Shown here: positions 21,723 through 30,455 of the stretch, one piece after another
Layout of the letters: every line of letters begins with the position of its first letter
Position numbering within the stretch: position 1 is the first letter of the stretch
IMG/VR virus record: IMGVR_UViG_3300033151_000827
Location: 1-44,650 of that record
Source: a virus
Length of the DNA: 44,650 bases
Direction: 5' to 3' (one strand)
Translations under genes and position numbers: made by a program
The notes under the pieces: generated by a model
The model's database searches: none
Seen by the model: the letters and a program-made list of their open reading frames with translations, nothing else
What the model was told of the DNA's origin: nothing

Positions 21723-23117
21723 ATGGCATTAGATATAACAGTATATCCTCATTTAAGTCCACGCATTGTAGTTATAGAAGCTCCTCAAACTGAGGCGACA
21801 TTACAAAATCTTGTTGATACTATTCGTGCATGGGAAGATTCAGAAGAGGGTCATACTTTTCCGTTTATTATTGATGCTGCTGGTAAAGAAGATTTAGGTG
21901 GTGGTGTTACTGTTGGTATCACCGCTACTTTGAATAATGCTCAAATAAGATTTGCTGCAAGACCCACTCCAATGACTAATGGAGTAGTTACAACTGCTGA
22001 TCCTCTTGGAAAATATTTAATTGATTCAACAGCTGATTTTAATGCTGATGGTATATATGTTGGCGCGACAGTTTTTAATTATACAACTGGAGCAATGGAA
22101 ACAGTTATAGGAGTTGATACAACTTCATTGATTTCTTTTACTTTACAAGCTGGTACAAGAACAGATTGGCAGGTTGGTGATTTATATTTTATTTATCCAA
22201 ATGATCAATGTTCTGTTGATGGTGGCAACTTAGTAGCTGTTGATTCAATTGGAGATTCTATATCTCCTGTATTACAATCCCCAAATACTCACATAGTTAG
22301 ATCAAGTTCTTCATCTGCAACATTGTCTGAACAAGATGCTGTTCAATATTCTTCATATGGTAATGAAATAAGTTTAGATATAATATATGGACAATCCGGT
22401 ACAGCTTATCCTATTGGTAATCAAGAATTTCCTGTAAATAATTTAACAGATGCTGTATATATTGCAAATACAAAAGGATTTAAAACTATATCTATTCGTG
22501 AGAGTATGACAATACATACTTCAACTGATATTACTAATTTTACTATTAAAGGAAGATCACATGTTTCAACTAATGTTGTAATTAATCCTCTTTCTATATG
22601 TCCTGGTTTAACTATTGAAAATTGTAATATTTCTGGAACACTTGATGGCGGAACGAGCATTAAAAATTGTAATGTTGGTTCAATCAATTATGTTAATGGT
22701 CATATTCATAATAGTGGTTTATATGGCACTATAATATTAGATGGAAATAAAGATGCTGTTATTGAAAGTTGTTATACTGTTGATCAAGATAATCATGTAA
22801 GAATTGATATGGGTGGTTCTGGTCAAGATTTAGCTATGCCTAATTATTCAGGAATTGTTTATGTAAAAAATTTTAATGATTCAACTGGAGAAATAGGAAT
22901 AGGAATAGATGGTGGTGTAGTTGTATTAGAAGATACAATTACTGCTGGAACAATTATAGTTTCAGGGTCAGGTATTTTAATAGACAATTCTAAAGGTTCT
23001 GCTAATGTAAATTCATATAGTTTAATGAATAATACTAATATAGCTAATGCTGTAGTAAATACAGATACAATACAAAGTATAGATAAGAAAACTAAATTAA
23101 TTCCGGGACTATTTTAA
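21723..23117 (+). CDS. Fibre-like structural protein with beta-helix module, 464 aa
   Basis: The N-terminal ~60 residues (ALDITVYPHLSPRIVVIEAP) differ from the neighbours. Residues ~110-170 are a small beta module. From about residue 215, YGQSGTAYPIGNQEFPVNNL starts a module found twice more in the 23482 protein; it is followed by short strands with N/C/G turns (FTIKGRSHVSTNVVINPLSI; LTIENCNISGTLDGGTSIKN), a right-handed beta-helix pattern. There is no catalytic motif for a depolymerase. AAGGGAA ends the previous gene and serves as ribosome-binding site. Likely part of a receptor-contacting or decoration structure. Confidence 0.65.
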   Translation: MALDITVYPHLSPRIVVIEAPQTEATLQNLVDTIRAWEDSEEGHTFPFIIDAAGKEDLGGGVTVGITATLNNAQIRFAARPTPMTNGVVTTADPLGKYLIDSTADFNADGIYVGATVFNYTTGAMETVIGVDTTSLISFTLQAGTRTDWQVGDLYFIYPNDQCSVDGGNLVAVDSIGDSISPVLQSPNTHIVRSSSSSATLSEQDAVQYSSYGNEISLDIIYGQSGTAYPIGNQEFPVNNLTDAVYIANTKGFKTISIRESMTIHTSTDITNFTIKGRSHVSTNVVINPLSICPGLTIENCNISGTLDGGTSIKNCNVGSINYVNGHIHNSGLYGTIILDGNKDAVIESCYTVDQDNHVRIDMGGSGQDLAMPNYSGIVYVKNFNDSTGEIGIGIDGGVVVLEDTITAGTIIVSGSGILIDNSKGSANVNSYSLMNNTNIANAVVNTDTIQSIDKKTKLIPGLF

Positions 23118-23468
23118 ATGGCTATTATAACTAAAAATACAAGTGGTGGTGCAGGTTCTGCTGGCGGTGGTTTTACAAGTATTGAAAAACTATCTCTTGA
23201 ATTAGAACTTGCTTTTAAACCATCTACACCCAATGTAAAGAAAATATTTGGTTATGATACAACATCTGGAAATTTAAACTTAATAACAATATTTCAATAT
23301 GATACAACTACAGTATTGTTCACTAAGATTCTTGATTATGATGGTCAGGATAATTTAATAAAAATAACAATCACTCGGATTTCTGATAGTGTAACTTTAA
23401 TTAAAGATTTATCATATGATGTAAATGGAAATTTAACTATTATTATGAGTATACATAGTTCACCATAA
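23118..23468 (+). CDS. Small beta-rich structural protein, 116 aa
   Basis: Starts MAIITKNTSGGAGSAGGGFT, a glycine-rich flexible opening, then a strand-rich body with a recurring Y-D-T/D pattern (FGYDTTSGNLNLITIFQYDT; KILDYDGQDNLIKITITRIS). It begins right after the previous stop (TTTTAAATG), so coupled translation is likely. Possibly a tip, adaptor or trimerising protein for its larger neighbours. Family not recognised. Confidence 0.6.
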   Translation: MAIITKNTSGGAGSAGGGFTSIEKLSLELELAFKPSTPNVKKIFGYDTTSGNLNLITIFQYDTTTVLFTKILDYDGQDNLIKITITRISDSVTLIKDLSYDVNGNLTIIMSIHSSP

Positions 23469-23481
23469 AGGAGAATATAAC

Positions 23482-26139
23482 TTGCAAGTATTAGCATTTT
23501 TTACTAATAGTGGAGTACCAGCAACTGGTTTATCACCCACTGTTAGAATTAGAGATATATCCAATAACAATTTACTTGTAACCGATGCAGCTGCTTCTGA
23601 AATTGGCGATGGATGGTATAAATACGATTTCACTGCTTATGATTCAAGAGAAGAATATGCAATAAGATTTGACGGCGGTGCAACTTTAGAAAATACTGAT
23701 AGATATACATCTGGAACAAATGATAGTTTTATGGATGATATTGTTAATGGAGTTTGGGACGAAACCCTTGCTGGGCATGACTCAACAAGTTCTACTGGAT
23801 TTATATTACAACAAATATCATTTTGTAATAGAGTAATGATAGATGTTGCACACGGATTTTCAGGAACAACATATCCAATAGGAACTCATAACACACCAGT
23901 TAATAATCTTACTGATGCTTTAACTATATGTGCTAATAATAATATAGATAGATTACTGATTCATGATGATTTAACGATAGAGTCAATACATAATGTAGAT
24001 AGTATGAGTATCGAAACAATGGGTATTATGGGAACTACTTTAACTCTTGGAGCAGGATGTTCTGCTAACAAAACAGTATTTAGATATTTAAATCTTGAAG
24101 GGATAATTTCTAATAGCGACCAATTATTAGTTGAAGATTGTTCTATAGGTAATTTAGAAAATTTTACTGGTGTAATGAATAATGTTATTTTTGGACAAGG
24201 TTCAGAAATAACTATTGGGATTTGGGCAGAAATTATACAAGGTACAGCAGGCGGAGATCCAACAAATGAAGTTGAAATATATATTGGTACAGCGAGTCTT
24301 AATATGTCTGGTTGGACTGGCAATTTAAAATTAAAAGATAAAACAGGAACTAATAGAACTATTGTAAATTCTGCGTCTGGAAATATTATAATAGCTTCTA
24401 CTTGTATAGCTGGTAAGATTCAATTATTAGGTGTTGGTTTTCTTGAAAAAGATGATTCTGGACCTGGGTGTACCGTTGATACAGAAGGTTTTATTAGTAG
24501 AGTGACAATTGCGGAATCTGTATGGGATGAAGATTTAGCAAATCATCTTAATGATGAAAGTACAGGTCATGCTTTAATGCATCAAGCATATAAACAAAGA
24601 ATATTTATTGATACTGTTAATGGGTCAAGCGGGGCAATTTATCCATTTGGTATAAGACAACATCCTGTTAATAATCTTGCAGATGCTTTAACATTATCAA
24701 CTAATTATGGATTAAATGTTATACATATACTCGGAACATTAACAATTAATGGTGGTGAAGATATAAGTGGTTTAACATTTTGTTCAGATAGAAGTATTGG
24801 TAATTCAGCTGTTGTGACTAGTGCTATAACTAATAATACTTACTTTGAAAACTTAACTGTTAATGGAACAATGGATGGAACTGTTAGATATACTACAAGT
24901 GTTTTAGGAACAATAAATAATTTTGATGGTGGAGCAAAAAATAGTTTACTTACAGGAAATCTTAATATAACAGGAACAGGTTCTAATTATTTAACAGATT
25001 GTGATACTTATGTTACTGATACTAGTTTTAAACAAATTGATCTTGGTTCTAATAAACTTAATATAATAAGATGCAGAGGAAATTTTGAAATAATTAATTA
25101 TACTGGCACTGATTTTATTACTATAGATTTAGCTGCTGGTATGATAAATGTAGCAGTTTCATGTGTATCAGGTTTTATTACTGTAAGTGGTTTAGTTAGA
25201 CTTCTAGATAATTCAGCTGCTGGTTGTACAGTTATTGATGGGACTTTAAGTGAAGCAGGTACAGCAGATGAAGTTTGGGATAGTGAATTGGCAAACCATA
25301 CAATACCAGGCACTTACGGTTATGAATTAGCTACTAAGGCTGATTTAGATGCGAGTGTTAATACTGACTCAACATCTGCAATAAATGGTGTGGTTGTTTA
25401 TGGAACACAAATTGGAGGTACATATAATTCAACCCATGTTAGAGATGGTTCTTACTGGACAATAGAAGAAGATGCTGTAACTGGTATAACAACAGAATTA
25501 ACATTTAATATTCCAACTGACAATAAAGCATCAATGTTTAGAGTATTTGGAAGATATGAAGGAACTCCAGGCGGAACACATTATATAGATTTATGGGTAT
25601 ATAATTATATAGCATCAGCATGGGAACAATTAAAAGAAGAATTTATGCCTGGTGGTATTACAAGCGATGGCGAATATGAATATGAATATTTTGAAAGAAA
25701 TATAGATAGAAACAATAACAATGAAGTTAAATTTAGATTAATTCATAATGTAACTACATATAATGCTTCACATAATATGTATTTAGATTTTGTTGAAGTT
25801 ACAAGTATTGAAGTAACAGCATCGCTAACAGCAGAAGAAATAGCTGATGCTGTTCTTGATGAACAAGTCACTGATCATTTAACTGTTGGTTCATTAGGTT
25901 ATGTAATTAATGAAATTAATAATGATTTAAAAAGAGTTCTTGGACTTATGCATGAAAATATATTTATTGATGAACCAGTTTATGATGAAGGCAATAATTT
26001 AGTTAGTGCTCGAGTTAGAATATATTCAGACTCAATAAGTATTGGAACTAGTAATAATGTTATAGGAACATATGAAATTACAGCAGATACAAATGATGAA
26101 CCAGGCAAATTTAATAACTGGAGTCAAGTTAAAATCTAA
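23482..26139 (+). CDS. Modular fibre-like structural protein, 885 aa
   Basis: Starts at TTG 23482 after AAAGGAG. Residues 1-75 (LAFFTNSGVPATGLSPTVRI) form an N-terminal beta domain common in phage tail proteins. Two copies of the beta-helix module follow: HGFSGTTYPIGTHNTPVNNL near 125 and NGSSGAIYPFGIRQHPVNNL near 378. A VWDExLxxH-type spacer occurs four times (VWDETLAGH, VWDEDLANH, VWDSELANH and VLDEQVTDH). Residues ~650-770 form a beta-sandwich that may bind ligand. The modular build suggests a receptor-binding or fibre protein; catalytic residues are not evident. Confidence 0.7.
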   Translation: MQVLAFFTNSGVPATGLSPTVRIRDISNNNLLVTDAAASEIGDGWYKYDFTAYDSREEYAIRFDGGATLENTDRYTSGTNDSFMDDIVNGVWDETLAGHDSTSSTGFILQQISFCNRVMIDVAHGFSGTTYPIGTHNTPVNNLTDALTICANNNIDRLLIHDDLTIESIHNVDSMSIETMGIMGTTLTLGAGCSANKTVFRYLNLEGIISNSDQLLVEDCSIGNLENFTGVMNNVIFGQGSEITIGIWAEIIQGTAGGDPTNEVEIYIGTASLNMSGWTGNLKLKDKTGTNRTIVNSASGNIIIASTCIAGKIQLLGVGFLEKDDSGPGCTVDTEGFISRVTIAESVWDEDLANHLNDESTGHALMHQAYKQRIFIDTVNGSSGAIYPFGIRQHPVNNLADALTLSTNYGLNVIHILGTLTINGGEDISGLTFCSDRSIGNSAVVTSAITNNTYFENLTVNGTMDGTVRYTTSVLGTINNFDGGAKNSLLTGNLNITGTGSNYLTDCDTYVTDTSFKQIDLGSNKLNIIRCRGNFEIINYTGTDFITIDLAAGMINVAVSCVSGFITVSGLVRLLDNSAAGCTVIDGTLSEAGTADEVWDSELANHTIPGTYGYELATKADLDASVNTDSTSAINGVVVYGTQIGGTYNSTHVRDGSYWTIEEDAVTGITTELTFNIPTDNKASMFRVFGRYEGTPGGTHYIDLWVYNYIASAWEQLKEEFMPGGITSDGEYEYEYFERNIDRNNNNEVKFRLIHNVTTYNASHNMYLDFVEVTSIEVTASLTAEEIADAVLDEQVTDHLTVGSLGYVINEINNDLKRVLGLMHENIFIDEPVYDEGNNLVSARVRIYSDSISIGTSNNVIGTYEITADTNDEPGKFNNWSQVKI

Positions 26140-26159
26140 ACTAATACTATATTAAAAAC

Positions 26160-26175
26160 GGAACAAATAATAAAA
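26160..26175 (+). promoter_or_regulatory. Box B promoter-like element
   Basis: GGAACAAATAATAAAA, before the 26193 operon, with no box A nearby. Confidence 0.55.
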
Positions 26176-26192
26176 GGATGGAGAGCAACTCA

Positions 26193-26405
26193 ATGATATC
26201 TATAGCTACGATGGGATACTTCAACCCTTTAGGGGCTGGTGGTGCAGGTGGTGGTGGCGCTCCTCCTTATAGTCAAAATGCAGATGAAGAAGTTAAACCA
26301 ATTATAAGAGTTAAAAATGTTGAAATGGTTTCTTTTGGTTCACAAAATAACTTATTAGATAAAATACAAATAAAACTTAAGGACGATGTAGTGGAGGTTC
26401 TTTAA
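26193..26405 (+). CDS. Small glycine-rich protein, 70 aa
   Basis: An upstream in-frame ATG (26178) overlaps GGATGGAGAG; the ATG at 26193 is better spaced from that GGAGAG ribosome-binding site. The product opens MISIATMGYFNPLGAGGAGG and continues with a Gly/Pro linker, then a beta-strand-rich C-terminal half (IIRVKNVEMVSFGS; KIQIKLKDDVVEVL). It ends one base before the next gene. The glycine-rich opening resembles the 23118 protein. Probably structural. Confidence 0.6.
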   Translation: MISIATMGYFNPLGAGGAGGGGAPPYSQNADEEVKPIIRVKNVEMVSFGSQNNLLDKIQIKLKDDVVEVL

Positions 26406-27107
26406 ATGTTAAAATTAAATGTTAACGAAGAAAAACAATTAAATTTTGAGATGGAAATTGGTGGTGTGCAATCTGATGATATTATCAGTTTTCTCAGAAT
26501 GAAGATTGATAATATTGAATATGGATTTCCTGCAGAAATTAAACAGGAATCAGTTAGTATTAATATTCCTGCTCTTAAAAATGTAATTGCAGGAAAACTG
26601 AAAGAAGGTCAAGAAGTAAAAGTAAAACTTGATGTCATAGCAGATGGTCATCTAATAACACCATGGAATGAAACATTTGTGTTAACATATCCATTTGTTG
26701 TTGAAGCTAAGATGGTAGAGAAAGAAACTAAAACATCACCTAAATTTAAAACTAAATTAGTATCAAGTGAAACTTCGATAGTTAAAGAAGAAAAACAACC
26801 ACAAAAGACTGAAGAAGAAATTACTAAAGAAGTCTTCAAAAGATTTGCTGAAAAATTAAGAAATAAACATAAGACTGTTAAAGTAATTAAAGAAGAAAAA
26901 ATAGTTAAACCAATTGGTAAACCTAAACCAAAGATAGATATAAAAAATATTACAGAAGAAGATGTTTATAAATATATGACCAGAGCAGGAACAAAAACCC
27001 CACATATTCAGAAACTTGTATATGAACAAGCGGTTGGTGCTGCTGGATCTGGTAAACCATATAAAGTATTACAACAAGTAATCAAAGTTCTTAAAAAACA
27101 TAAATAA
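26406..27107 (+). CDS. Structural or scaffold-like protein, 233 aa
   Basis: Residues ~1-100 form a beta domain (LNFEMEIGGVQSDDIISFLR; NIEYGFPAEIKQESVSINIP) that I recall from T4-like phage proteins near the head or scaffold genes. Residues ~105-180 are a highly charged Lys/Glu linker (KEEKQPQKTEEEITKEVFKR). The last 50 residues form a compact helical domain (ITEEDVYKYMTRAGTKTPHI). The layout of a beta domain plus charged linker plus small C-domain fits a scaffold or tether. Start is ATG after GGAGGTTC. No certain family. Confidence 0.55.
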   Translation: MLKLNVNEEKQLNFEMEIGGVQSDDIISFLRMKIDNIEYGFPAEIKQESVSINIPALKNVIAGKLKEGQEVKVKLDVIADGHLITPWNETFVLTYPFVVEAKMVEKETKTSPKFKTKLVSSETSIVKEEKQPQKTEEEITKEVFKRFAEKLRNKHKTVKVIKEEKIVKPIGKPKPKIDIKNITEEDVYKYMTRAGTKTPHIQKLVYEQAVGAAGSGKPYKVLQQVIKVLKKHK

Positions 27108-27121
27108 ATAAGGAGACTTAC

Positions 27122-27232
27122 TTGAATAATTGTATAAGAATGATTTGGAGATTAAGACGAAAATGGCAAATTCGTAAATGTAAGAATTATAAATATCAAT
27201 ATCAATACAAAGTAAGGAAGAAATTATGTTAA
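27122..27232 (+). CDS. Very basic 36-aa peptide (TTG start)
   Basis: From TTG 27122 after a strong AAGGAGAC, the frame reads MNNCIRMIWRLRRKWQIRKC and ends KNYKYQYQYKVRKKLC. About 14 of 36 residues are Arg or Lys, plus three Cys. It ends by overlapping the start of the 27226 gene (ATGTTAA). It could bind nucleic acid or membrane lipids, or be only a coupling leader for the downstream gene. Evidence is the ribosome-binding site, the open frame and the overlap. Confidence 0.45.
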   Translation: MNNCIRMIWRLRRKWQIRKCKNYKYQYQYKVRKKLC

Positions 27233-28236
27233 TTTCGTTTGTTGTTAAAAAAGAACCAGTGCCTGTACCAGAAGTGATGGTAGCTCATATATATACACAA
27301 GAAGGTGATGGTCATATTTATAGTTTTGAAGCACTTTGGGCGGATGCCTTAACCACAGGATATGCAGTAGATGATTATAGTGGTAATGAACTTATTACTG
27401 CAGCAAATGGCCCATCAACATTTCTTGTTGCAAGAGCATTTATGGAATTTGATTTAAGTGATTTTGCATCAGAAGGAAGAACTATTCAATCTATTGCTCT
27501 TGATATACCTGGACATGGATTTGAAGAGTCAACAGTTCAGATTCAACAAGGAACATTTTCAGCGGCGGTATCTTCTGGAGATTTACAATTATCAGATTTT
27601 ACAGCATTCACAGGTGATATGTTTTTAGATACACCATTTACTTGGGAGCTTTGGGATGGTGGAGACGTAAATCATAATGTGATAACTCTTAATACAGCTG
27701 GTCAAAGTTATATTGAATCTGCTTTTGAGGGTAGTGCAAAACTATGTATTAGAGATGCTCCATATGATATTGGAAATGTAGAACCCAGTGTAGATCATAG
27801 GTGTGGAGGATATTATTGGGAAGATGGGAATAATTTAACACCCAATGTAAGAACACCAAAGTTAATTATTAATTATCTTAAATTTGCTGATTGGTCTTCA
27901 CATCTTGATAATGTGGACTGGACAACTGAGGGTGAAGGAACATGGGATGGTGCCAAATGGTCATCAACAAATGATGAAGTTTGGCTTTCAGCTAATGCGT
28001 TTGCCACTGATTATGTACCTTACAAAATCAGAATTACATTTACTGGAGTTGAAACACTTTCATGGGTTGAATTGTATAATACAGATGAGAGCGATAACCT
28101 TTTTGAAGGGCGTGAAACAATAGTAAGTGGAGTAGCTTACGAAATAAATAGTTATAATAACTATGATTTATCTTACATAGATTTATTTGGAAGTGGTCCA
28201 TTTAATGTTACAAATATTGAATTTTTGGAGAGATAA
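27226..28236 (+). CDS. Structural protein with shared N-terminal peptide and carbohydrate-binding-like domain, 336 aa
   Basis: Residues 1-15 (MLISFVVKKEPVPVP) belong to the shared N-terminal peptide group. Residues ~20-215 resemble the DNRLRE/CBM-like beta-sandwich of adhesins: ARAFMEFDLSDF, TIQSIALDIPGHG, TWELWDGGDVNHNVITLNTA, AKLCIRDAPYD, then TPKLIINY. Residues ~220-336 form a second small beta domain. It is probably displayed on the virion and may bind glycans. AAGGAAG precedes ATG. Next to the 28248 gene, which carries the same N-terminal peptide. Confidence 0.65.
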   Translation: MLISFVVKKEPVPVPEVMVAHIYTQEGDGHIYSFEALWADALTTGYAVDDYSGNELITAANGPSTFLVARAFMEFDLSDFASEGRTIQSIALDIPGHGFEESTVQIQQGTFSAAVSSGDLQLSDFTAFTGDMFLDTPFTWELWDGGDVNHNVITLNTAGQSYIESAFEGSAKLCIRDAPYDIGNVEPSVDHRCGGYYWEDGNNLTPNVRTPKLIINYLKFADWSSHLDNVDWTTEGEGTWDGAKWSSTNDEVWLSANAFATDYVPYKIRITFTGVETLSWVELYNTDESDNLFEGRETIVSGVAYEINSYNNYDLSYIDLFGSGPFNVTNIEFLER

Positions 28237-28247
28237 AAGGAAAAAAT

Positions 28248-28796
28248 ATGTCAATTATTTCATTTGCTGTTAAAAAAACACCTCCACCCTGTAATGTTAT
28301 TTGGGAAGGACAAACACAAATTCATGAGGAAAGAGTATTTGGTCATGGAGAGTCCTCTTATTATTATATTGGTCAGGCTTATTATGATCCGGGTGATGAT
28401 ATTGATATTTGTAAGTTAAGTTTTGCTTTAAGCCAGATGGACACAACGGATATTTCCGGAAAAACATATTATGCGGAAATCTGGACAACAACTGGAACAG
28501 GGGCATCTATTGTCCTTGATACAAAACAAGGATCTACTTCTGATGGAGTATCTGGAAATAATTCTTGGGATGAAACTTGGGTCGATTTTAACTTTAGTAG
28601 TTTTATTAGTTTAACTAATGGAGTCAGATATGCTCTTTTAGTTTATGTTGATATCCCTGACATAGATGATTATACTTATGCTCATGTTAGTAATATTGAT
28701 GATTTATCAGGATTTGCGGCCATATTTACTGCTGCTGGTGCAAGATATTGGTATCAAGCGTCTGGTTTTGATGCAACAATAAAAATATATGTATAA
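28248..28796 (+). CDS. Structural protein with shared N-terminal peptide, 182 aa
   Basis: Starts MSIISFAVKKTPPPC, the shared N-terminal peptide. Residues ~25-182 form a single beta-sandwich (IDICKLSFALSQ; YYAEIWTTTGT; YALLVYVDIPD) of the kind used in bacterial and phage ligand-binding 'choice-of-anchor' domains. AAAGGAAAA precedes ATG, 11 bases after the previous gene. Likely a second small decoration or adhesin protein using the same docking peptide. Confidence 0.65.
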   Translation: MSIISFAVKKTPPPCNVIWEGQTQIHEERVFGHGESSYYYIGQAYYDPGDDIDICKLSFALSQMDTTDISGKTYYAEIWTTTGTGASIVLDTKQGSTSDGVSGNNSWDETWVDFNFSSFISLTNGVRYALLVYVDIPDIDDYTYAHVSNIDDLSGFAAIFTAAGARYWYQASGFDATIKIYV

Positions 28797-28821
28797 AGAG
28801 ATAAAAAACGGGAGTGACAAA

Positions 28822-29241
28822 ATGAAGCAAGTAAATATTTATAGAATGAGACGTAGTGACCAAGGAACAGAAGGGTTATTAGTCGCTAATAATTTTACTT
28901 GTCGAACTTTAGAATTACCATGGAAAGGAAATCAACAAAATATTTCATGTATTCCATCTGGCGAATATGAAGTACAGATTAGAATATCGAATAAATATGG
29001 TAGAATATATTGGGTAAGAAATGTAGAAAATAGAACTTATATATTATTACATTCTGGTAACTATGGTGGAGATAAATCAAAAGGTTTTAAGACTCATATA
29101 ATGGGATGTATATTATTAGGAAAACGAAGTGGTTTTTTAGGTGGTCAAGTTGCCGTTCTAAACTCAAGAGTGGCAGTTAGACAATTTATGAACTATATGG
29201 AATATGATAAATTTAAATTGAAAATACAGGAGGCATTTTGA
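28822..29241 (+). CDS. DUF5675 family protein, 139 aa
   Basis: The frame extends up to 28789 inside the previous gene, but GGGAG (28810-28814) serves ATG 28822, giving MKQVNIYRMRRSDQGTEGLL. Features match DUF5675, a phage protein family usually found next to lysis genes: CRTLELPWKGNQQNISCIPS, GEYEVQIRISNKYGRIYWV, YILLHSGNYGGDKSKG, then MGCILLG and AVLNSRVAVRQFM. The GxHxGN-like LLHSGN and GCILLG motifs echo L,D-transpeptidase/peptidase active sites, and a cell-wall role is suspected for the family but not demonstrated. It lies upstream of a holin-like gene. Confidence 0.75.
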   Translation: MKQVNIYRMRRSDQGTEGLLVANNFTCRTLELPWKGNQQNISCIPSGEYEVQIRISNKYGRIYWVRNVENRTYILLHSGNYGGDKSKGFKTHIMGCILLGKRSGFLGGQVAVLNSRVAVRQFMNYMEYDKFKLKIQEAF

Positions 29242-29789
29242 CACAATTATGTGAATATGGTTGTGGCAAAGAAGCTACACATTATTTTCCATTTGTTAAA
29301 AAATGGTGTTGTAATAATACTACTAATAAGTGTAATTCACTTAAAAAGAAAAATAGTAAAGCTAAAATAGGTTTATTAAATCCAGCTAAAAAACTAGAAG
29401 TAAGAAAAAAATTGAGTATTGCAGCTAAAAAAAGATTAAATATGTTTGGAGATACAAATCCTGCTAAAAGACCTGAAGTAAGAGCTAAACTAAAAGGAGA
29501 AAATAATCCAAATTGGAAAGGTGGAATAAGTTGTGATCCTTATTGTATAGAATGGTTAGATCAAGAATATAAAAATTCTATTAAGGAAAGAGATAATTAT
29601 AAATGTCTAAATCCTTGTTGTAAAAAAATAAGTGAACATATATGCATACATCATATTAATTATAATAAAAAAGATTGTAAACCTAAGAATTTAATAACAT
29701 TATGTTATTCTTGTAATAGTGCTGCAAATTATAATAGAGAATGGCATAAATCTTGGTATCAAGCAATAATAATTCGAAGAAATTATTAA
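29238..29789 (+). CDS. HNH homing endonuclease with NUMOD3 repeats, 183 aa
   Basis: Starts at TTG 29238, overlapping the previous stop, four bases after CAGGAGG. Residues 1-35 carry a Cys-rich finger (CEYGCG...CCNNTTNKC). Residues ~48-95 hold two NUMOD3-type DNA-binding motifs (GLLNPAKKLEVRKKLS; GDTNPAKRPEVRAKLKG). Residues ~115-170 are an HNH nuclease: CLNPCC, then ICIHHINYNKKDCKPKNLIT with H138-H139 and N151, then CYSC. It nicks or cuts DNA at a target site and spreads by homing. It separates DUF5675 from the holin-like gene. No intron borders were seen, so free-standing. Confidence 0.85.
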   Translation: MTQLCEYGCGKEATHYFPFVKKWCCNNTTNKCNSLKKKNSKAKIGLLNPAKKLEVRKKLSIAAKKRLNMFGDTNPAKRPEVRAKLKGENNPNWKGGISCDPYCIEWLDQEYKNSIKERDNYKCLNPCCKKISEHICIHHINYNKKDCKPKNLITLCYSCNSAANYNREWHKSWYQAIIIRRNY

Positions 29790-29802
29790 GGAGAAAAATA
29801 AG

Positions 29803-30438
29803 ATGATAGGTTTAGATATTATATTTGGTGGAATTACAGGTTTGGTGGGTAATGCTTTTACTACATTTTTTAAATACAAAAATATTAAATTAGAACATGC
29901 CCATAATGAGAGAATGATAGAACTTGAAACAGATGCTATGATTAGAGAATCTAAAATGCAAATTCAAGTTACTAAAGCTCGCATAGAAGGAGAAATTGAA
30001 TTAGCTGATGCTGCAGCTTTTGATACTTCTCAAAAAGTTGGTTCTAAACAACTTTTTAGTGAGAAATGGATTGATATGATTATGAAAGCAGGAGAAGGGC
30101 AATGGTTTGGTTGGTTCTTTAAAACCTTTGGAATGCTTATAGCATCTGGTTTTGCATTTGTAGATTGGTTAAATGGTTTTATGCGCCCGGCTCTTACTTT
30201 ATATTTAGTTGGCGCTTCTTCATATATAACTTATCTTGCATGGATTATTATACAAACTAAAGGACTAGAAACTTTAACGACAGCACAAGCAGTAGGGATA
30301 TTTAGTCAAGTAACTTCAACTGTTATATATTTAGCAGTTTCTTCGGTCACATGGTGGTTTGGTGACAGAACAATGAGTAAATTTTTACAAGATCAAGGTA
30401 GAAAGAAAACCAACAATAAAACTAATAATGATTGGTAA
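29803..30438 (+). CDS. Holin-like membrane protein, 211 aa
   Basis: Residues ~1-25 are hydrophobic (LDIIFGGITGLVGNAFTTFF). Residues ~28-75 are a charged helix (IKLEHAHNERMIELETDAMI). Then come membrane helices near ~105-125 (FFKTFGMLIASGFAFVDWLN), ~128-150 (RPALTLYLVGASSYITYLAW) and ~163-190 (AVGIFSQVTSTVIYLAVSSV), with WWFGDRTMSKF before a basic tail. The RPALTLYLVG segment and the final W-x-x-GDR are reminiscent of 3TM holins of gene-transfer-agent type. Likely role: timed holes in the inner membrane during lysis. AAGGAG precedes ATG. Confidence 0.6.
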   Translation: MIGLDIIFGGITGLVGNAFTTFFKYKNIKLEHAHNERMIELETDAMIRESKMQIQVTKARIEGEIELADAAAFDTSQKVGSKQLFSEKWIDMIMKAGEGQWFGWFFKTFGMLIASGFAFVDWLNGFMRPALTLYLVGASSYITYLAWIIIQTKGLETLTTAQAVGIFSQVTSTVIYLAVSSVTWWFGDRTMSKFLQDQGRKKTNNKTNNDW

Positions 30439-30455
30439 TAAATTGAGGTAATATC

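Noticed and set aside
29238-29789. Group I intron around the HNH gene
   Set aside because: Both flanking genes are complete, with normal ends and starts; no split gene is visible.
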